The notes below the pieces were generated by a model that did not search any database, was not told the origin of the DNA, and saw only the letters and a list, made by a program, of their open reading frames with translations. Positions 8,522 to 17,079 of a DNA stretch of 56,289 bases are shown one piece after another. The stretch's first letter is position 1, and each line of letters starts with the position of its first letter. The stretch is from the NCBI GenBank assembly GCA_905213155.1, contig CAJMHI010000005.1, positions 1-56,289 on the forward strand, read 5' to 3'. The stretch comes from an uncultured Acidaminococcus sp. (GTDB taxonomy: Bacteria; Bacillota; Negativicutes; Acidaminococcales; Acidaminococcaceae). The position numbers and the translations under genes are program-made.

Positions 8522-9778
8522 TTATACTTTTTTTCGTTCCATAATCTGTTTAGCCGCTGCCATAACAGCTAACCGTCCATGCTCAAAGGTAAGGCCGCCC
8601 TGCATATAGACAGTATACGGTGCCCGCATAGGCCCATCGGCGGATAGTTCAATGGAGGCTCCCTGTACAAAGGTTCCGGCAGCCATGATAATCTCATCCT
8701 GATACCCGGGCAAGGGAGACGGGACTGGTGTCACATGAGCGTCCACGGGGGAATTTGCCTGAATGGCTTCGCAGAATGCACAAAGATTCTCGCCACAATT
8801 TAAGGTAATGGTCTGAATAATATCACTCCGTACATCGTCTGGCAAAGGCTGCACAGTAAAGCCCAGGGATTGGAACACGCTGGCGGCAAAAATAGCAGTC
8901 TTTACAGCCTGCAGTACCACATGGGGTGCAAAGAAAAGTCCCTGGTAAAATTCCCGCGCAGTATCCCCCAGCGTGGCCCCCATTTCGCCGCCCAAGCCAG
9001 GAGCCGTAAGGCGATAAGAGGCCTGTTCTACCAGATCTTTACGGCCTGCAATATAGCCACCTGCGGGAGCAAAACCACCGCCCAAGTTTTTAATCAGGGA
9101 CCCGGCGATAAGATCAGCCCCCACTTCCGTAGGTTCTTTTTCTTCCAGAAACTCCCCATAGCAATTATCCACAAAGCAGATAATATCCGGCCGTACTTGT
9201 TTGACAGCCTTAAAAACTTCCCCGATTTCTGCCACAGTCAGGGTTTTACGTACTGTACTGTAGCCGCAGGAGCGCTGGACATGCACCAGTTTCGTCCGGG
9301 GTGTCAGGTTCTCAAGGAGTCTGGGAATATCCGGGCGATCTCCCTCCATAGGGATTTCTTTATACGTAACCCCCAGATCCGCCAATGACCCTGGAACCTT
9401 GATAGGATAGCCAATTACCGTCTGCATGGTATCGTAGGGTGCGCCCGTGGCTGCAATCATTTCATCCCCTGCGTGCAAATTCCCTAAAAGAGCTACCGCC
9501 AGAGCATGGGTTCCAGAGACAAATTGGGAGCGTACTAGTGCCGCCTCCGTTTTAAAAATATCTGCATAAATCCCATCCAAGGCATCCCTTCCCGTATCGG
9601 AATAGGCATAGCCCGTGGTAGGTTTCATGTAATAATCTGACAGCTGGTGCCGGGCAAAGGCATCCAGCACTTTTTTTGTGTTCACAAGAGCAGCCTGTTC
9701 ATACACTTTGGCATGACGGGCCACTGTCAAAAGGGCTGCTTCTTCTATCTTTTCCCAATCAATCTGCACTGGTCTCAC
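8522..9778 (-). CDS. YnbB-like PLP enzyme (methionine gamma-lyase/aluminium resistance family)
   Basis: Fold-type I PLP protein of the family named for methionine gamma-lyase and aluminium-resistance homologues; true substrate unknown. The 418 residues are typical. Visible are QFVSGTHALAVAL near residue 85, the phosphate-binding GAPYDTMQTVIG region near residue 112, DNCYGEFLEEKEP near residue 200 and the likely PLP Lys in GSLIKNLGGGFAP near residue 227. The gene overlaps the hflX stop by 4 bases. The first GTG has GGAGGA directly against it, so the next in-frame GTG at 9769, with 8-9 bases of spacing, may be the real start. The hflX-ynbB pairing is also known in B. subtilis (ynbA-ynbB). Confidence 0.88.
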   Translation of the reverse strand: MRPVQIDWEKIEEAALLTVARHAKVYEQAALVNTKKVLDAFARHQLSDYYMKPTTGYAYSDTGRDALDGIYADIFKTEAALVRSQFVSGTHALAVALLGNLHAGDEMIAATGAPYDTMQTVIGYPIKVPGSLADLGVTYKEIPMEGDRPDIPRLLENLTPRTKLVHVQRSCGYSTVRKTLTVAEIGEVFKAVKQVRPDIICFVDNCYGEFLEEKEPTEVGADLIAGSLIKNLGGGFAPAGGYIAGRKDLVEQASYRLTAPGLGGEMGATLGDTAREFYQGLFFAPHVVLQAVKTAIFAASVFQSLGFTVQPLPDDVRSDIIQTITLNCGENLCAFCEAIQANSPVDAHVTPVPSPLPGYQDEIIMAAGTFVQGASIELSADGPMRAPYTVYMQGGLTFEHGRLAVMAAAKQIMERKKV

Positions 9779-11595
9779 TCCTCCGTGATTTCATAAGGTG
9801 CATAGGGCGCTAGTAACGCTTCTTCCAAGCGGACGTTTAACTCCGTACCCTTTGCTCCATAGCTTTCTTCCAGGACTGTCGCTTCTGCGTGAAGACGGGC
9901 TACCAGGCTGCCTTTATCATAGGGAATCATTAGTCGTATGTCCCGCATCCTGCGCCCCAGCATACGGGAAATTTCTTCCAGCAGCTTAGGCAATCCATCC
10001 CCCGTTTTGGCAGAAAGGCACACCGTATTTTCGTGTTGTTCCAATCTGTGCCGTAAGCCTTCAAACTGAGGAATTTTATCCATCTTGTTATAGACCGTCA
10101 AAATGGGTTTATCCATAACCCCCAGTTCCTGGAGCACCTGGTACACGGCTTCAGCTTGTTCCTGGTATAAAGGATGGCTGCCATCAATAACGTGAACCAA
10201 AAGATCCGCCTCTTTTACAACTTCCAGGGTAGACTTAAAGGCGGCCACCAGCTGATGGGGCAGCCGTTGGATAAATCCCACTGTATCAGTCACAGTACAA
10301 TGCCCTTGCTGGGGCAGGTCCAGTTGCCGTGTAGTCGGATCCAGGGTGGCAAAAAGTTGATCCTTGGCGTAAATATCGGAATGGGTCAGGGCATTTAGCA
10401 GCGTGCTTTTTCCCGCATTGGTATACCCCACCAGGGAGACCTGCTTATTTTGGTTCTTGATCCGTGCCCTTCCTTGCTGATTGCGGCTTTTTTTCATTTT
10501 CTGGATCTGCCCTTCCAGAAATGTAATTCTATCCCGGATACGACGCCGATCTACTTCCAGCTTGGTTTCCCCCGGGCCACGGGTACCGATGCCGCCACCC
10601 AGACGGGATAAACTGGTCCCCTGCCCCATGATGCGCGGCAGGGTATATTGCAGCTGGGCCAGCTCTACCTGCAGTTTGCCTTCACTGGTACGCGCCCGCT
10701 GGGCAAAAATATCCAAGATTAAATCAGTTCTGCTGATAACCCTGGTGCCCAACGCCTGCTCCAGATTCCGCTGCTGGGCCGGGGACAGGTCATCGTCAAA
10801 AATGCACAGATCTACATCTTCCTGTTGAGCAAATAACGAAAGCTCCTGGACTTTCCCTTTCCCAATAAAATAAACAGGATCTGGTTTGGGACGGCTTTGC
10901 AGAAAACGACCTACCACAACGGCCCCGGCGGTTTCTGCCAGCTGCCCCAATTCCTGAATGGAATCTTCTGCCGTCCAGCGGCTTTTGTTTTCTCCCCAGG
11001 AAAGAGAGACCAAAAGAGCCCGTTCCGGTGCCTCGGTCAGGTCGTGGCTACCGGTCTTTTTTGCCAATATTTTTTCGATAGTGTGGACTGCCTGCCCAAA
11101 AGGAAGTTTTGCGGCTTCTTTAGCTGTAAAAACGCCAAATTCCTGAATAACCGGTTCCATCTGTTCCGTGAGATCTGTAATCATGCCAAAAGAAAGCTGC
11201 GGTTCGGCGCTGGGGGTATCCCAAGCAAGGGCTGCCATGGCATCAAACCGCAAATCCCGTAAGGCGGATAAATCCACTTTGCTAAGCCTCGGTGCACCAG
11301 CGGGATGGGTATGGATGCAGCGGATTCCGCTCAGCCGTTTACTACTGCGCCGGTTATCCAGTTTTGGCAGTTCCACTTGCCGGTCACTGCCCACGGCGAC
11401 TGCCGTGACGGTTCCCTTCCGGTCAATATATAGAGAAACTTCCCGTCCAATCGCATCGGAAATATCCCGCAAAGAAAGGGCCAACTCCCAACGTAGCAGC
11501 TGGCCCTCTTCCATTTTTTCTTCATAAAACGCTTCCAATTGGGTAAGGACCTGTTTTTTTAAGCCCTCTGTGTTGCCATAAATGGTCTGCGCCAT
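9775..11595 (-). CDS. hflX: GTPase HflX with JAMM-like N-terminal domain
   Basis: Ribosome-associated GTPase that splits or rescues stalled ribosomes. The start at 11595 is set by a strong AAGGAG site and gives 606 residues. Residues about 195-370 hold the HflX N-terminal domain and the glycine-rich linker SLSRLGGGIGTRGPGETKLE. The G domain follows with G1 GYTNAGKST, G3 DTVGF and G4 NKMD. The first about 180 residues are an extra domain with H95-x-H97, seven residues, S105-x-x-D108, matching the core JAMM/MPN+ zinc-site pattern, with a possible Glu52. I recall such an extension in clostridial HflX, but its role is unknown to me. It sits 16 bases after the helicase and overlaps ynbB. Confidence 0.94.
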   Translation of the reverse strand: MAQTIYGNTEGLKKQVLTQLEAFYEEKMEEGQLLRWELALSLRDISDAIGREVSLYIDRKGTVTAVAVGSDRQVELPKLDNRRSSKRLSGIRCIHTHPAGAPRLSKVDLSALRDLRFDAMAALAWDTPSAEPQLSFGMITDLTEQMEPVIQEFGVFTAKEAAKLPFGQAVHTIEKILAKKTGSHDLTEAPERALLVSLSWGENKSRWTAEDSIQELGQLAETAGAVVVGRFLQSRPKPDPVYFIGKGKVQELSLFAQQEDVDLCIFDDDLSPAQQRNLEQALGTRVISRTDLILDIFAQRARTSEGKLQVELAQLQYTLPRIMGQGTSLSRLGGGIGTRGPGETKLEVDRRRIRDRITFLEGQIQKMKKSRNQQGRARIKNQNKQVSLVGYTNAGKSTLLNALTHSDIYAKDQLFATLDPTTRQLDLPQQGHCTVTDTVGFIQRLPHQLVAAFKSTLEVVKEADLLVHVIDGSHPLYQEQAEAVYQVLQELGVMDKPILTVYNKMDKIPQFEGLRHRLEQHENTVCLSAKTGDGLPKLLEEISRMLGRRMRDIRLMIPYDKGSLVARLHAEATVLEESYGAKGTELNVRLEEALLAPYAPYEITEE

Positions 11596-11611
11596 GAATA
11601 TTCTCCTTGTT

Positions 11612-12520
11612 TTAGCTCCGTGCTCTGGCCGGTTCCATATTGACCCGGCTGCCTCGGATCGTATTCCGATGCATGGCCCCCAAAACCTTTTCAGCATATT
11701 CTGAAGGCACTTCCACAAAGCTGAATTTATCATAAATGCTGATGCGACCAATACTCTTGGCCGGAATTTCTGCCTCAATGGCAATACTCTGGATAATATC
11801 CCGCACGGTCACGTGACTGGAGCGCCCGATATTGGCAAATAGCCGCACCATACCCGGTTCAGCTCCTGTATGGCTGAGGGAATCCGGCAATGCTCCTTCT
11901 TCTGTGGGAGTCTCCAGAGCTTTGGCCCCTTCCTGCATGAATTTCAGAGCTGCTGCCGCAATATCCTGCACATCATAGTCTTTTTCCAAGGTTTCCACAA
12001 TGGGCAGATAATCCTGGTACCGTTCTTGTTCCAAAATACTCTGCATCTTGGATACGATCTGTTCCCGCTGCCGTTCCAATACGCTGGCATCCGTAGGCAG
12101 AGTCCCCCGCACAATTTTGGTCCGGATGCTGCGTTCAATGAGTTTCAGCTGACGGAATTCACGCGGTGTGATGAAGGTTAACGCCACCCCTGTGTTACCG
12201 GCACGCCCGGTCCGTCCAATCCGGTGTACATAGCTTTCCGGGTCCTGGGGTACGTCAAAATTAACTACATGGGTAATATTGTCGATATCCAGTCCCCGGG
12301 CTGCCACATCGGTAGCTACCAGGATATCCGCCTGACCGCTGCGGAATTTTTTCATTACCCGATCCCGCTGGTTCTGGGATAAGTCCCCATGCAATCCTTC
12401 GGCCTCGTAGCCCCGGGTTGCAAGAGCAATAACCAATTCGTCCACGCCTTTTTTAGTCCGGCAGAATACGATCATCTTACAATCATCGGTGGTATCCAGA
12501 ATCCGGCAAAGACCATCCAC
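11612..12520 (-). CDS. RNA helicase, C-terminal half (RecA2 and RNA-binding domains)
   Basis: Downstream part of the split helicase, open from 12544. The first possible restart is a GTG at 12520, which has no convincing ribosome-binding site. It carries IVFCRTKKGVDEL, HGDLSQNQRDRVM, ATDVAARGLDI and the HRIGRTGRAG motif VI. A C-terminal DbpA/CsdA-type RNA-binding domain (about the last 75 residues, from RLFANIGRSSHVT) follows. The intact state of every motif suggests the stop is recent or not real. Confidence 0.7.
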   Translation of the reverse strand: MDGLCRILDTTDDCKMIVFCRTKKGVDELVIALATRGYEAEGLHGDLSQNQRDRVMKKFRSGQADILVATDVAARGLDIDNITHVVNFDVPQDPESYVHRIGRTGRAGNTGVALTFITPREFRQLKLIERSIRTKIVRGTLPTDASVLERQREQIVSKMQSILEQERYQDYLPIVETLEKDYDVQDIAAAALKFMQEGAKALETPTEEGALPDSLSHTGAEPGMVRLFANIGRSSHVTVRDIIQSIAIEAEIPAKSIGRISIYDKFSFVEVPSEYAEKVLGAMHRNTIRGSRVNMEPARARS

Positions 12521-12544
12521 TTTGTCCCGTGTTTCATAGTAATA

Positions 12545-13249
12545 CTAGTCAATCGTAGGTGCGGTCACGACTTCCTTATGAATAGCCACCAATTTCGGAG
12601 CTTTCATATATTTTTTGCTGATGGATAGGATAGGCCGGGGCATGGTAGCAGAAAACAACATGGTCTGCCGCTGGGCCGGGACATTTTTGATGATATTTTC
12701 CATATCATCCACAAACCCCATATCCAGCATTTCATCCGCTTCATCCAGCACTAAAAAGCGAACATTTTCCAAATCAATGGTACCTCTCCGGATGTGATCC
12801 AAGAGACGACCAGGCGTACCGACCACTACCTGGATCCCTCGTTTTAAGCTGCGGATTTGCCGCTCAATAGGCTGCCCACCGTATACCGGCAACACCCGTA
12901 CCCGTTTGGTCCGGCCAATTTTACTGATTTCATCCGCTACCTGGATGCACAGTTCCCGGGTAGGCGACATGACAAGCGCCTGAATGGTCCGGTCTTTTTC
13001 ATCCAGATTCTGGACAATAGGAATGCCAAAAGCCGCAGTTTTTCCTGTACCAGTCTGGGCCTGCCCGATCAGGTCACTGCCTTCCAGTGCCAGTGGAATG
13101 GACGCTTTTTGAATGGGCGAAGGTTCTTCAAACCCCATATCTTTTAACGCCGTGATAATCTTATGATCCAAATGGAAATCTTCGAAAGACGTGATTTCCT
13201 GCTGTTGTTCGTTTTCCTGTTGTTCTTGCATTTCTTGATTTTCCGTCAT
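12545..13249 (-). CDS. RNA helicase, N-terminal half (RecA1 domain)
   Basis: A 234-residue product ending at the amber codon. It contains the Q motif (TSFEDFHLD to SPIQ), Walker A AQTGTGKT, PTRELCIQ, GTPGRLLDHI, the DEAD box VLDEADEM and the SAT motif LFSATMP, which is the whole first RecA domain. Alone it could bind ATP but lacks the arginine finger and second domain needed for unwinding. It has a good AAGGAGTCAGT site and starts 9 bases after the cinA stop. Confidence 0.8.
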   Translation of the reverse strand: MTENQEMQEQQENEQQQEITSFEDFHLDHKIITALKDMGFEEPSPIQKASIPLALEGSDLIGQAQTGTGKTAAFGIPIVQNLDEKDRTIQALVMSPTRELCIQVADEISKIGRTKRVRVLPVYGGQPIERQIRSLKRGIQVVVGTPGRLLDHIRRGTIDLENVRFLVLDEADEMLDMGFVDDMENIIKNVPAQRQTMLFSATMPRPILSISKKYMKAPKLVAIHKEVVTAPTID

Positions 13250-13258
13250 ACTGACTCC

Positions 13259-14518
13259 TTATAAATTCTTTATCCGATCCATGGCCAAGGACAATGCCTG
13301 CATAGCCGCCCGGAGTTTAATCGTTGTGCGGGCCGCTTTAAACCGGCACTCCCGGACCTTGGTACCATTTTTATCTGCCACGCCAACATAGACAAGGCCT
13401 ACAGGTTGATCCTGCGTGCCGCCACCAGGCCCGGCAAGACCTGTAATACTGACGCCCAGATCCGTCCCCAGCTGCCGGCGGATGCCTTCAGCCATTTCCC
13501 GGCAGGTTTCCTCACTGACCGCAGTGTAACGTTCCAAAGTTTCCTGTTTCACGCCCAGCAGTTGATGCTTCACCCTATTGGTATAGCTTACCACGGAACC
13601 CATCAAATACTCGGAACTGCCGGGGATATCCGTAACCATACTGGAAGCAAGGCCTCCCGTACAGGATTCAGCAAAGGCAATGGTCAGGTGTTTTTCTTTC
13701 AGCCGTTTGCCTAATGCTTCCGGCAAGGTTTCATAGTCCACCCCGTAGATATATTCTCCTAGGATCTGACGAATTTCTTCTTCCTTTTCCAGGTTCAGCG
13801 CCTCAGCCTTCTCCAAGGTATCGCTTTTAGCGGTGATTCGGATGATAATTTCTCCGTTACGGGCATAGATGGCAATGGTGGGATTGGTTTGGGCCATCAC
13901 CAGTTGGTCCAACATCTCTGCTACTTTGGATTCCGTCAATCCCCGGAGATGGAGTACCCGGGAATGAATGATTCCCTGTGCAGCAAAACTTTTCCGCAGG
14001 TATGGCATGACTTCCTGAGAAAAAACATATTTTGTCTCTGCCGGAGGCCCGGGCAGCATTACAATGAGTTTGTGCTCATTTGTCCAAACTCCCACACCAG
14101 GAGCCGTCCCTACTTCGTTATCAAAAACGATAGCACCTTCCGGCACCATGGCCTGCTTGCGATTGTTCTCCGTCATGACTACACGGCGGGACGCAAAATA
14201 GGCCGTTAATTTGTGCATCCATTTCTCACTGGGTACCAAGGGCAGGTGAAGCACTTGTGCCACCATTTCTTTGGTAATATCCCCCCGGGTAGGACCCAAT
14301 CCGCCGGTAGTTATTACTACATCGGCCCGTTTCAGGGCAATGCGTAGCACATCTTCCAGCCGGTCCCCATTGTCCCCGATGGTAGTCTGGTAGAGCACAT
14401 TGAAGCCCGCGTCGTTCAGGGTACGTGACAGGTACGCAAAACTGGTATTGACAATATCTCCCAGTAGCAGTTCCGTTCCGGTATTAATGACTTCCACATT
14501 TACGTTCAAGTCACTCAC
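13259..14518 (-). CDS. cinA: CinA-family protein (NMN deamidase/competence-damage protein)
   Basis: Two-domain protein of 419 residues. The N-terminal MoCF-biosynthesis-like domain (about 5-170) has INTGTELLLGDIVNTS and TTGGLGPTRGD. The C-terminal CinA domain (about 255-415) has AESCTGGLASSMVTDIPGSS and GLAGPGGG. CinA C-domains deamidate nicotinamide mononucleotide, and full-length forms also have ADP-ribose pyrophosphatase activity in some bacteria. The GTG at 14518 overlaps the rimO stop. A TTG three codons later, with AGGAG 8 bases before it, fits the usual CinA N-terminus better and may be the true start. Confidence 0.94.
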   Translation of the reverse strand: MSDLNVNVEVINTGTELLLGDIVNTSFAYLSRTLNDAGFNVLYQTTIGDNGDRLEDVLRIALKRADVVITTGGLGPTRGDITKEMVAQVLHLPLVPSEKWMHKLTAYFASRRVVMTENNRKQAMVPEGAIVFDNEVGTAPGVGVWTNEHKLIVMLPGPPAETKYVFSQEVMPYLRKSFAAQGIIHSRVLHLRGLTESKVAEMLDQLVMAQTNPTIAIYARNGEIIIRITAKSDTLEKAEALNLEKEEEIRQILGEYIYGVDYETLPEALGKRLKEKHLTIAFAESCTGGLASSMVTDIPGSSEYLMGSVVSYTNRVKHQLLGVKQETLERYTAVSEETCREMAEGIRRQLGTDLGVSITGLAGPGGGTQDQPVGLVYVGVADKNGTKVRECRFKAARTTIKLRAAMQALSLAMDRIKNL

Positions 14519-15843
14519 TCCTTTACGATCTGGCCCACAGCATCGTAGGTAAATCCTTGGTGAATTTCCACGGTAACGAACTCTCCTTGTTTGTGGGGCC
14601 GGGCATCTTCCACATAAATACAGCCATCGATCTCCGGCGCTTCTGCATAGGAGCGGCCTAGGGCAACCGTAGGATCTTCTTCATCCCAGCCATCCAGCAA
14701 GACTTTTAGCTTCTTTCCTTCGCGGCTATGCTGCAAGGATTCAGAAATCCCTGCCTGAAGGCCCACCAGAGCATTGTAGCGTTCCTGTTTCACAGCATCC
14801 GGGATTTGCTGCGACATCCGGGCTGCTTCTGTGCCTTCTTCTTTCGAATAGGTAAAGACACCTGCCACCTGGAATTGTTCTTTTTCCACAAAATCAAGCA
14901 GCTCTTGGAATTGTTCCTCTGTTTCTCCGGGGAACCCTACAATAAAGGTAGTACGGATACAGATATCCGGCATTTTTGCCCGCAATTTGGCAATCAGCGT
15001 TTCCACCTGTTCCCGCGTATCATGCCGGTGCATATTTTTTAGCAGGCTGTTGCTGGCGTGCTGCAAGGGCAAATCCACATAATGGCACACCTTTTCGCAG
15101 CTGGCGATGGTATCTATCAATTCATCCGTAAAGGAATCGGGATAGCAGTACAACACACGTATCCACTGCAATTGGGGTATCTTGTTCAGGTCCCGCAATA
15201 ATTCCGCCAAACGCAGTCTATGGTACAGATCAATCCCATATTGGGTCGTATCCTGAGCCACCAGAATCAATTCTCTTACCCCTTGTTCCACCAGGGAGCG
15301 GGCCTCCTCCAGAATTTCCTCATAAGGACGACTGCGGTACGGTCCCCGAATCATAGGAATGGCGCAGTAGGAACAGTGATTATTACATCCTTCCGCAATT
15401 TTAAGATAGCTGCTGTAGCGCGGTGTTGCCAGCATTCGCTTCGTCTTTTGCGTGTAGGCACGGGGCGGCTTCACCAGGGTAAACCGCTCCCCATGGCGCA
15501 CCCGCTCAATCACACTGCCAATCTCGTCATAACATTCCGTTCCTACAATGGCATCCACTTCCGGCAACTCCGCAAAGAGTTCCTTGGCATACCGCTGTCC
15601 CAGGCAGCCTGTGACAATCAACTTCCGATTGCTGTCTTCTTTTTTATACTCTGCCATTTGCAGGATGGTCTGAATGGATTCTTCCTTGGCGCTTTCAATA
15701 AAACCACAGGTATTGACAATAATCACATCTGCATGGGCAGTATCATTGGATACCTTCCAATGACGATCCCGGATAAGTCCCATCATCACTTCCGAATCCA
15801 CCAGATTTTTGGGACACCCCAGGCTTACAACTCCGATTTCCAA
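14515..15843 (-). CDS. rimO: Ribosomal protein S12 methylthiotransferase RimO
   Basis: Radical-SAM enzyme that adds a methylthio group to the conserved Asp of ribosomal protein S12. The 442 residues include the N-terminal MTTase domain (SLGCPKNLVDSE at about residues 7-18, with further Cys in VNTCGF and TGCLGQRY binding a second cluster), the radical-SAM CNNHCSYC cluster motif near residue 153, and a C-terminal TRAM domain from about residue 375. The VSLGCPKN start separates RimO from MiaB. It overlaps cinA by 4 bases. Confidence 0.96.
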   Translation of the reverse strand: MEIGVVSLGCPKNLVDSEVMMGLIRDRHWKVSNDTAHADVIIVNTCGFIESAKEESIQTILQMAEYKKEDSNRKLIVTGCLGQRYAKELFAELPEVDAIVGTECYDEIGSVIERVRHGERFTLVKPPRAYTQKTKRMLATPRYSSYLKIAEGCNNHCSYCAIPMIRGPYRSRPYEEILEEARSLVEQGVRELILVAQDTTQYGIDLYHRLRLAELLRDLNKIPQLQWIRVLYCYPDSFTDELIDTIASCEKVCHYVDLPLQHASNSLLKNMHRHDTREQVETLIAKLRAKMPDICIRTTFIVGFPGETEEQFQELLDFVEKEQFQVAGVFTYSKEEGTEAARMSQQIPDAVKQERYNALVGLQAGISESLQHSREGKKLKVLLDGWDEEDPTVALGRSYAEAPEIDGCIYVEDARPHKQGEFVTVEIHQGFTYDAVGQIVKE

Positions 15844-15886
15844 TCTAAGCTCCTCTCAACCAGCTTTTCGTGCGGCTGGTTTTGTA

Positions 15887-17056
15887 TTACTGGGCGTAAA
15901 AGGTCTTTGTCACTACGCCCCACTCTTTTTCGCCATACGGTCTTTCCTCGCCGTCTACTTTTAGCACCACGTCACGGATGGACCCCAGGTTCACGGTAAT
16001 TTTGTCGTCCCCTTTGTATGTCCGGGTAGATCCTGCAGGAATCACAGCCGCTTCCACATTTTTACCATCAACGGTGGTCTGGGTCCATACCGGTTTTTTA
16101 TAGCTGATTTCCACGGTCACTCTGCTGCCCAGCCCCAATGTTTTATTCGTAGGCTTTTCCTTTTTTTCTTCCTGCTTTTCTTCTTTGGGGGCTTCCTGTT
16201 TTTTCTCCTCCTGGGTTTCCTTCTTCTCAGAAGAATGGTCGCTCTTTACATCCGTGATGGTATTAGTGGCTTTTACCTCTTCGGTATTTTTACCACCGAA
16301 AACAAAATACGCCATCACCCCGGTAAAGATCGCCAGGCAGACAAAAAACACCCCGGCAAAAACTTTGAAACTGAAGGCAGGCTGTCCGTCACTTTTTTGC
16401 GCATCATTTCCGTCAGCAGGAGGCGCCGGCGGTGGGGTTTTCCCTTCATCCACAGGAACCATTTCATATAGATTATTATCTATAAAGCTCTTGACACGGT
16501 CCATCCAGCTTTTGATTTTCACTTCTTTTTTCAGGGAAGCGGCAGGAAGTTCCTTTTTATCTACTTCGTTCGTTTTAGCCTCATCCGCTGTTTTTTCTTT
16601 TTCTCTCTGTTCTTCTGGAGATTTTTTTGCTACGTCAGCAGGAGGCTCCTTTTTCAGGACGCTGGGCATAATCCGGGTAGCGTCCAGGTCTTCCTTTTCT
16701 TCTTTACGGACTGGAGGCAGCTTTGTTTCCGCTGCTTCTTCCCCCGCTTTAGCAGGATGATTTTCATCCAGAGTGCGTCCGTCCATTTTGGGCAGCGGCC
16801 TTGTTTCCAGCATTTTACCCGGTTCACTGCCTGTACGATAGGCTTCTACCAGGCCGTTTCCGTCCAAGCCCAGATAGTTTCCATAATTGCGGAGAAAACC
16901 GCGGATAAAGACATCCCCAGGAATCTTGGAAAAATCTCCGCTTTCCAAATCAGCCAGATAATGTTCCTTAATTCCGGTTTGTTTGGCTACATCTTCCAAG
17001 CTCAGCTTCTTTTTTTCTCTATGCGTGCGTAAATAAGCACCTATTTTATTTTCCAT
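15887..17056 (-). CDS. rodZ: RodZ-like helix-turn-helix membrane protein
   Basis: Bitopic membrane protein of 389 residues. It has an N-terminal Cro-like HTH (about 5-65), an acidic and Lys-rich linker (about 85-220), one transmembrane helix (about 229-253), a second Glu/Lys-rich stretch and a C-terminal DUF4115 domain (about 310-385). This is the RodZ layout; RodZ links MreB to the cell-elongation machinery. Its place between ftsK and rimO and its low-complexity linkers are common in Firmicutes. No mreB is nearby, so the cell-shape role is inferred from the family. Confidence 0.85.
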   Translation of the reverse strand: MENKIGAYLRTHREKKKLSLEDVAKQTGIKEHYLADLESGDFSKIPGDVFIRGFLRNYGNYLGLDGNGLVEAYRTGSEPGKMLETRPLPKMDGRTLDENHPAKAGEEAAETKLPPVRKEEKEDLDATRIMPSVLKKEPPADVAKKSPEEQREKEKTADEAKTNEVDKKELPAASLKKEVKIKSWMDRVKSFIDNNLYEMVPVDEGKTPPPAPPADGNDAQKSDGQPAFSFKVFAGVFFVCLAIFTGVMAYFVFGGKNTEEVKATNTITDVKSDHSSEKKETQEEKKQEAPKEEKQEEKKEKPTNKTLGLGSRVTVEISYKKPVWTQTTVDGKNVEAAVIPAGSTRTYKGDDKITVNLGSIRDVVLKVDGEERPYGEKEWGVVTKTFYAQ

Positions 17057-17079
17057 AATCCGTCCCTTTCCTGGGTTTC

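Larger units (their letters stand above)
11612..13249 (-). pseudogene. DEAD-box ATP-dependent RNA helicase (CshA/DeaD type) interrupted by an in-frame amber codon
   Basis: One continuous reading frame of 545 codons plus stop encodes a full DEAD-box RNA helicase, but codon 235 (12545-12547) is TAG. Both sides stay in the same frame, so a single base change explains it. In relatives this place, just after the A-P-T-I-D/E stretch that links the two RecA domains, normally reads Gln-Tyr-Tyr; CAG to TAG fits. Options are a real nonsense mutation, a read or assembly error, amber readthrough, or translation as two pieces. Helicases of this class unwind rRNA and mRNA structures in ribosome assembly and RNA decay, and this one shares an operon with RNase J. 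Confidence 0.8.
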
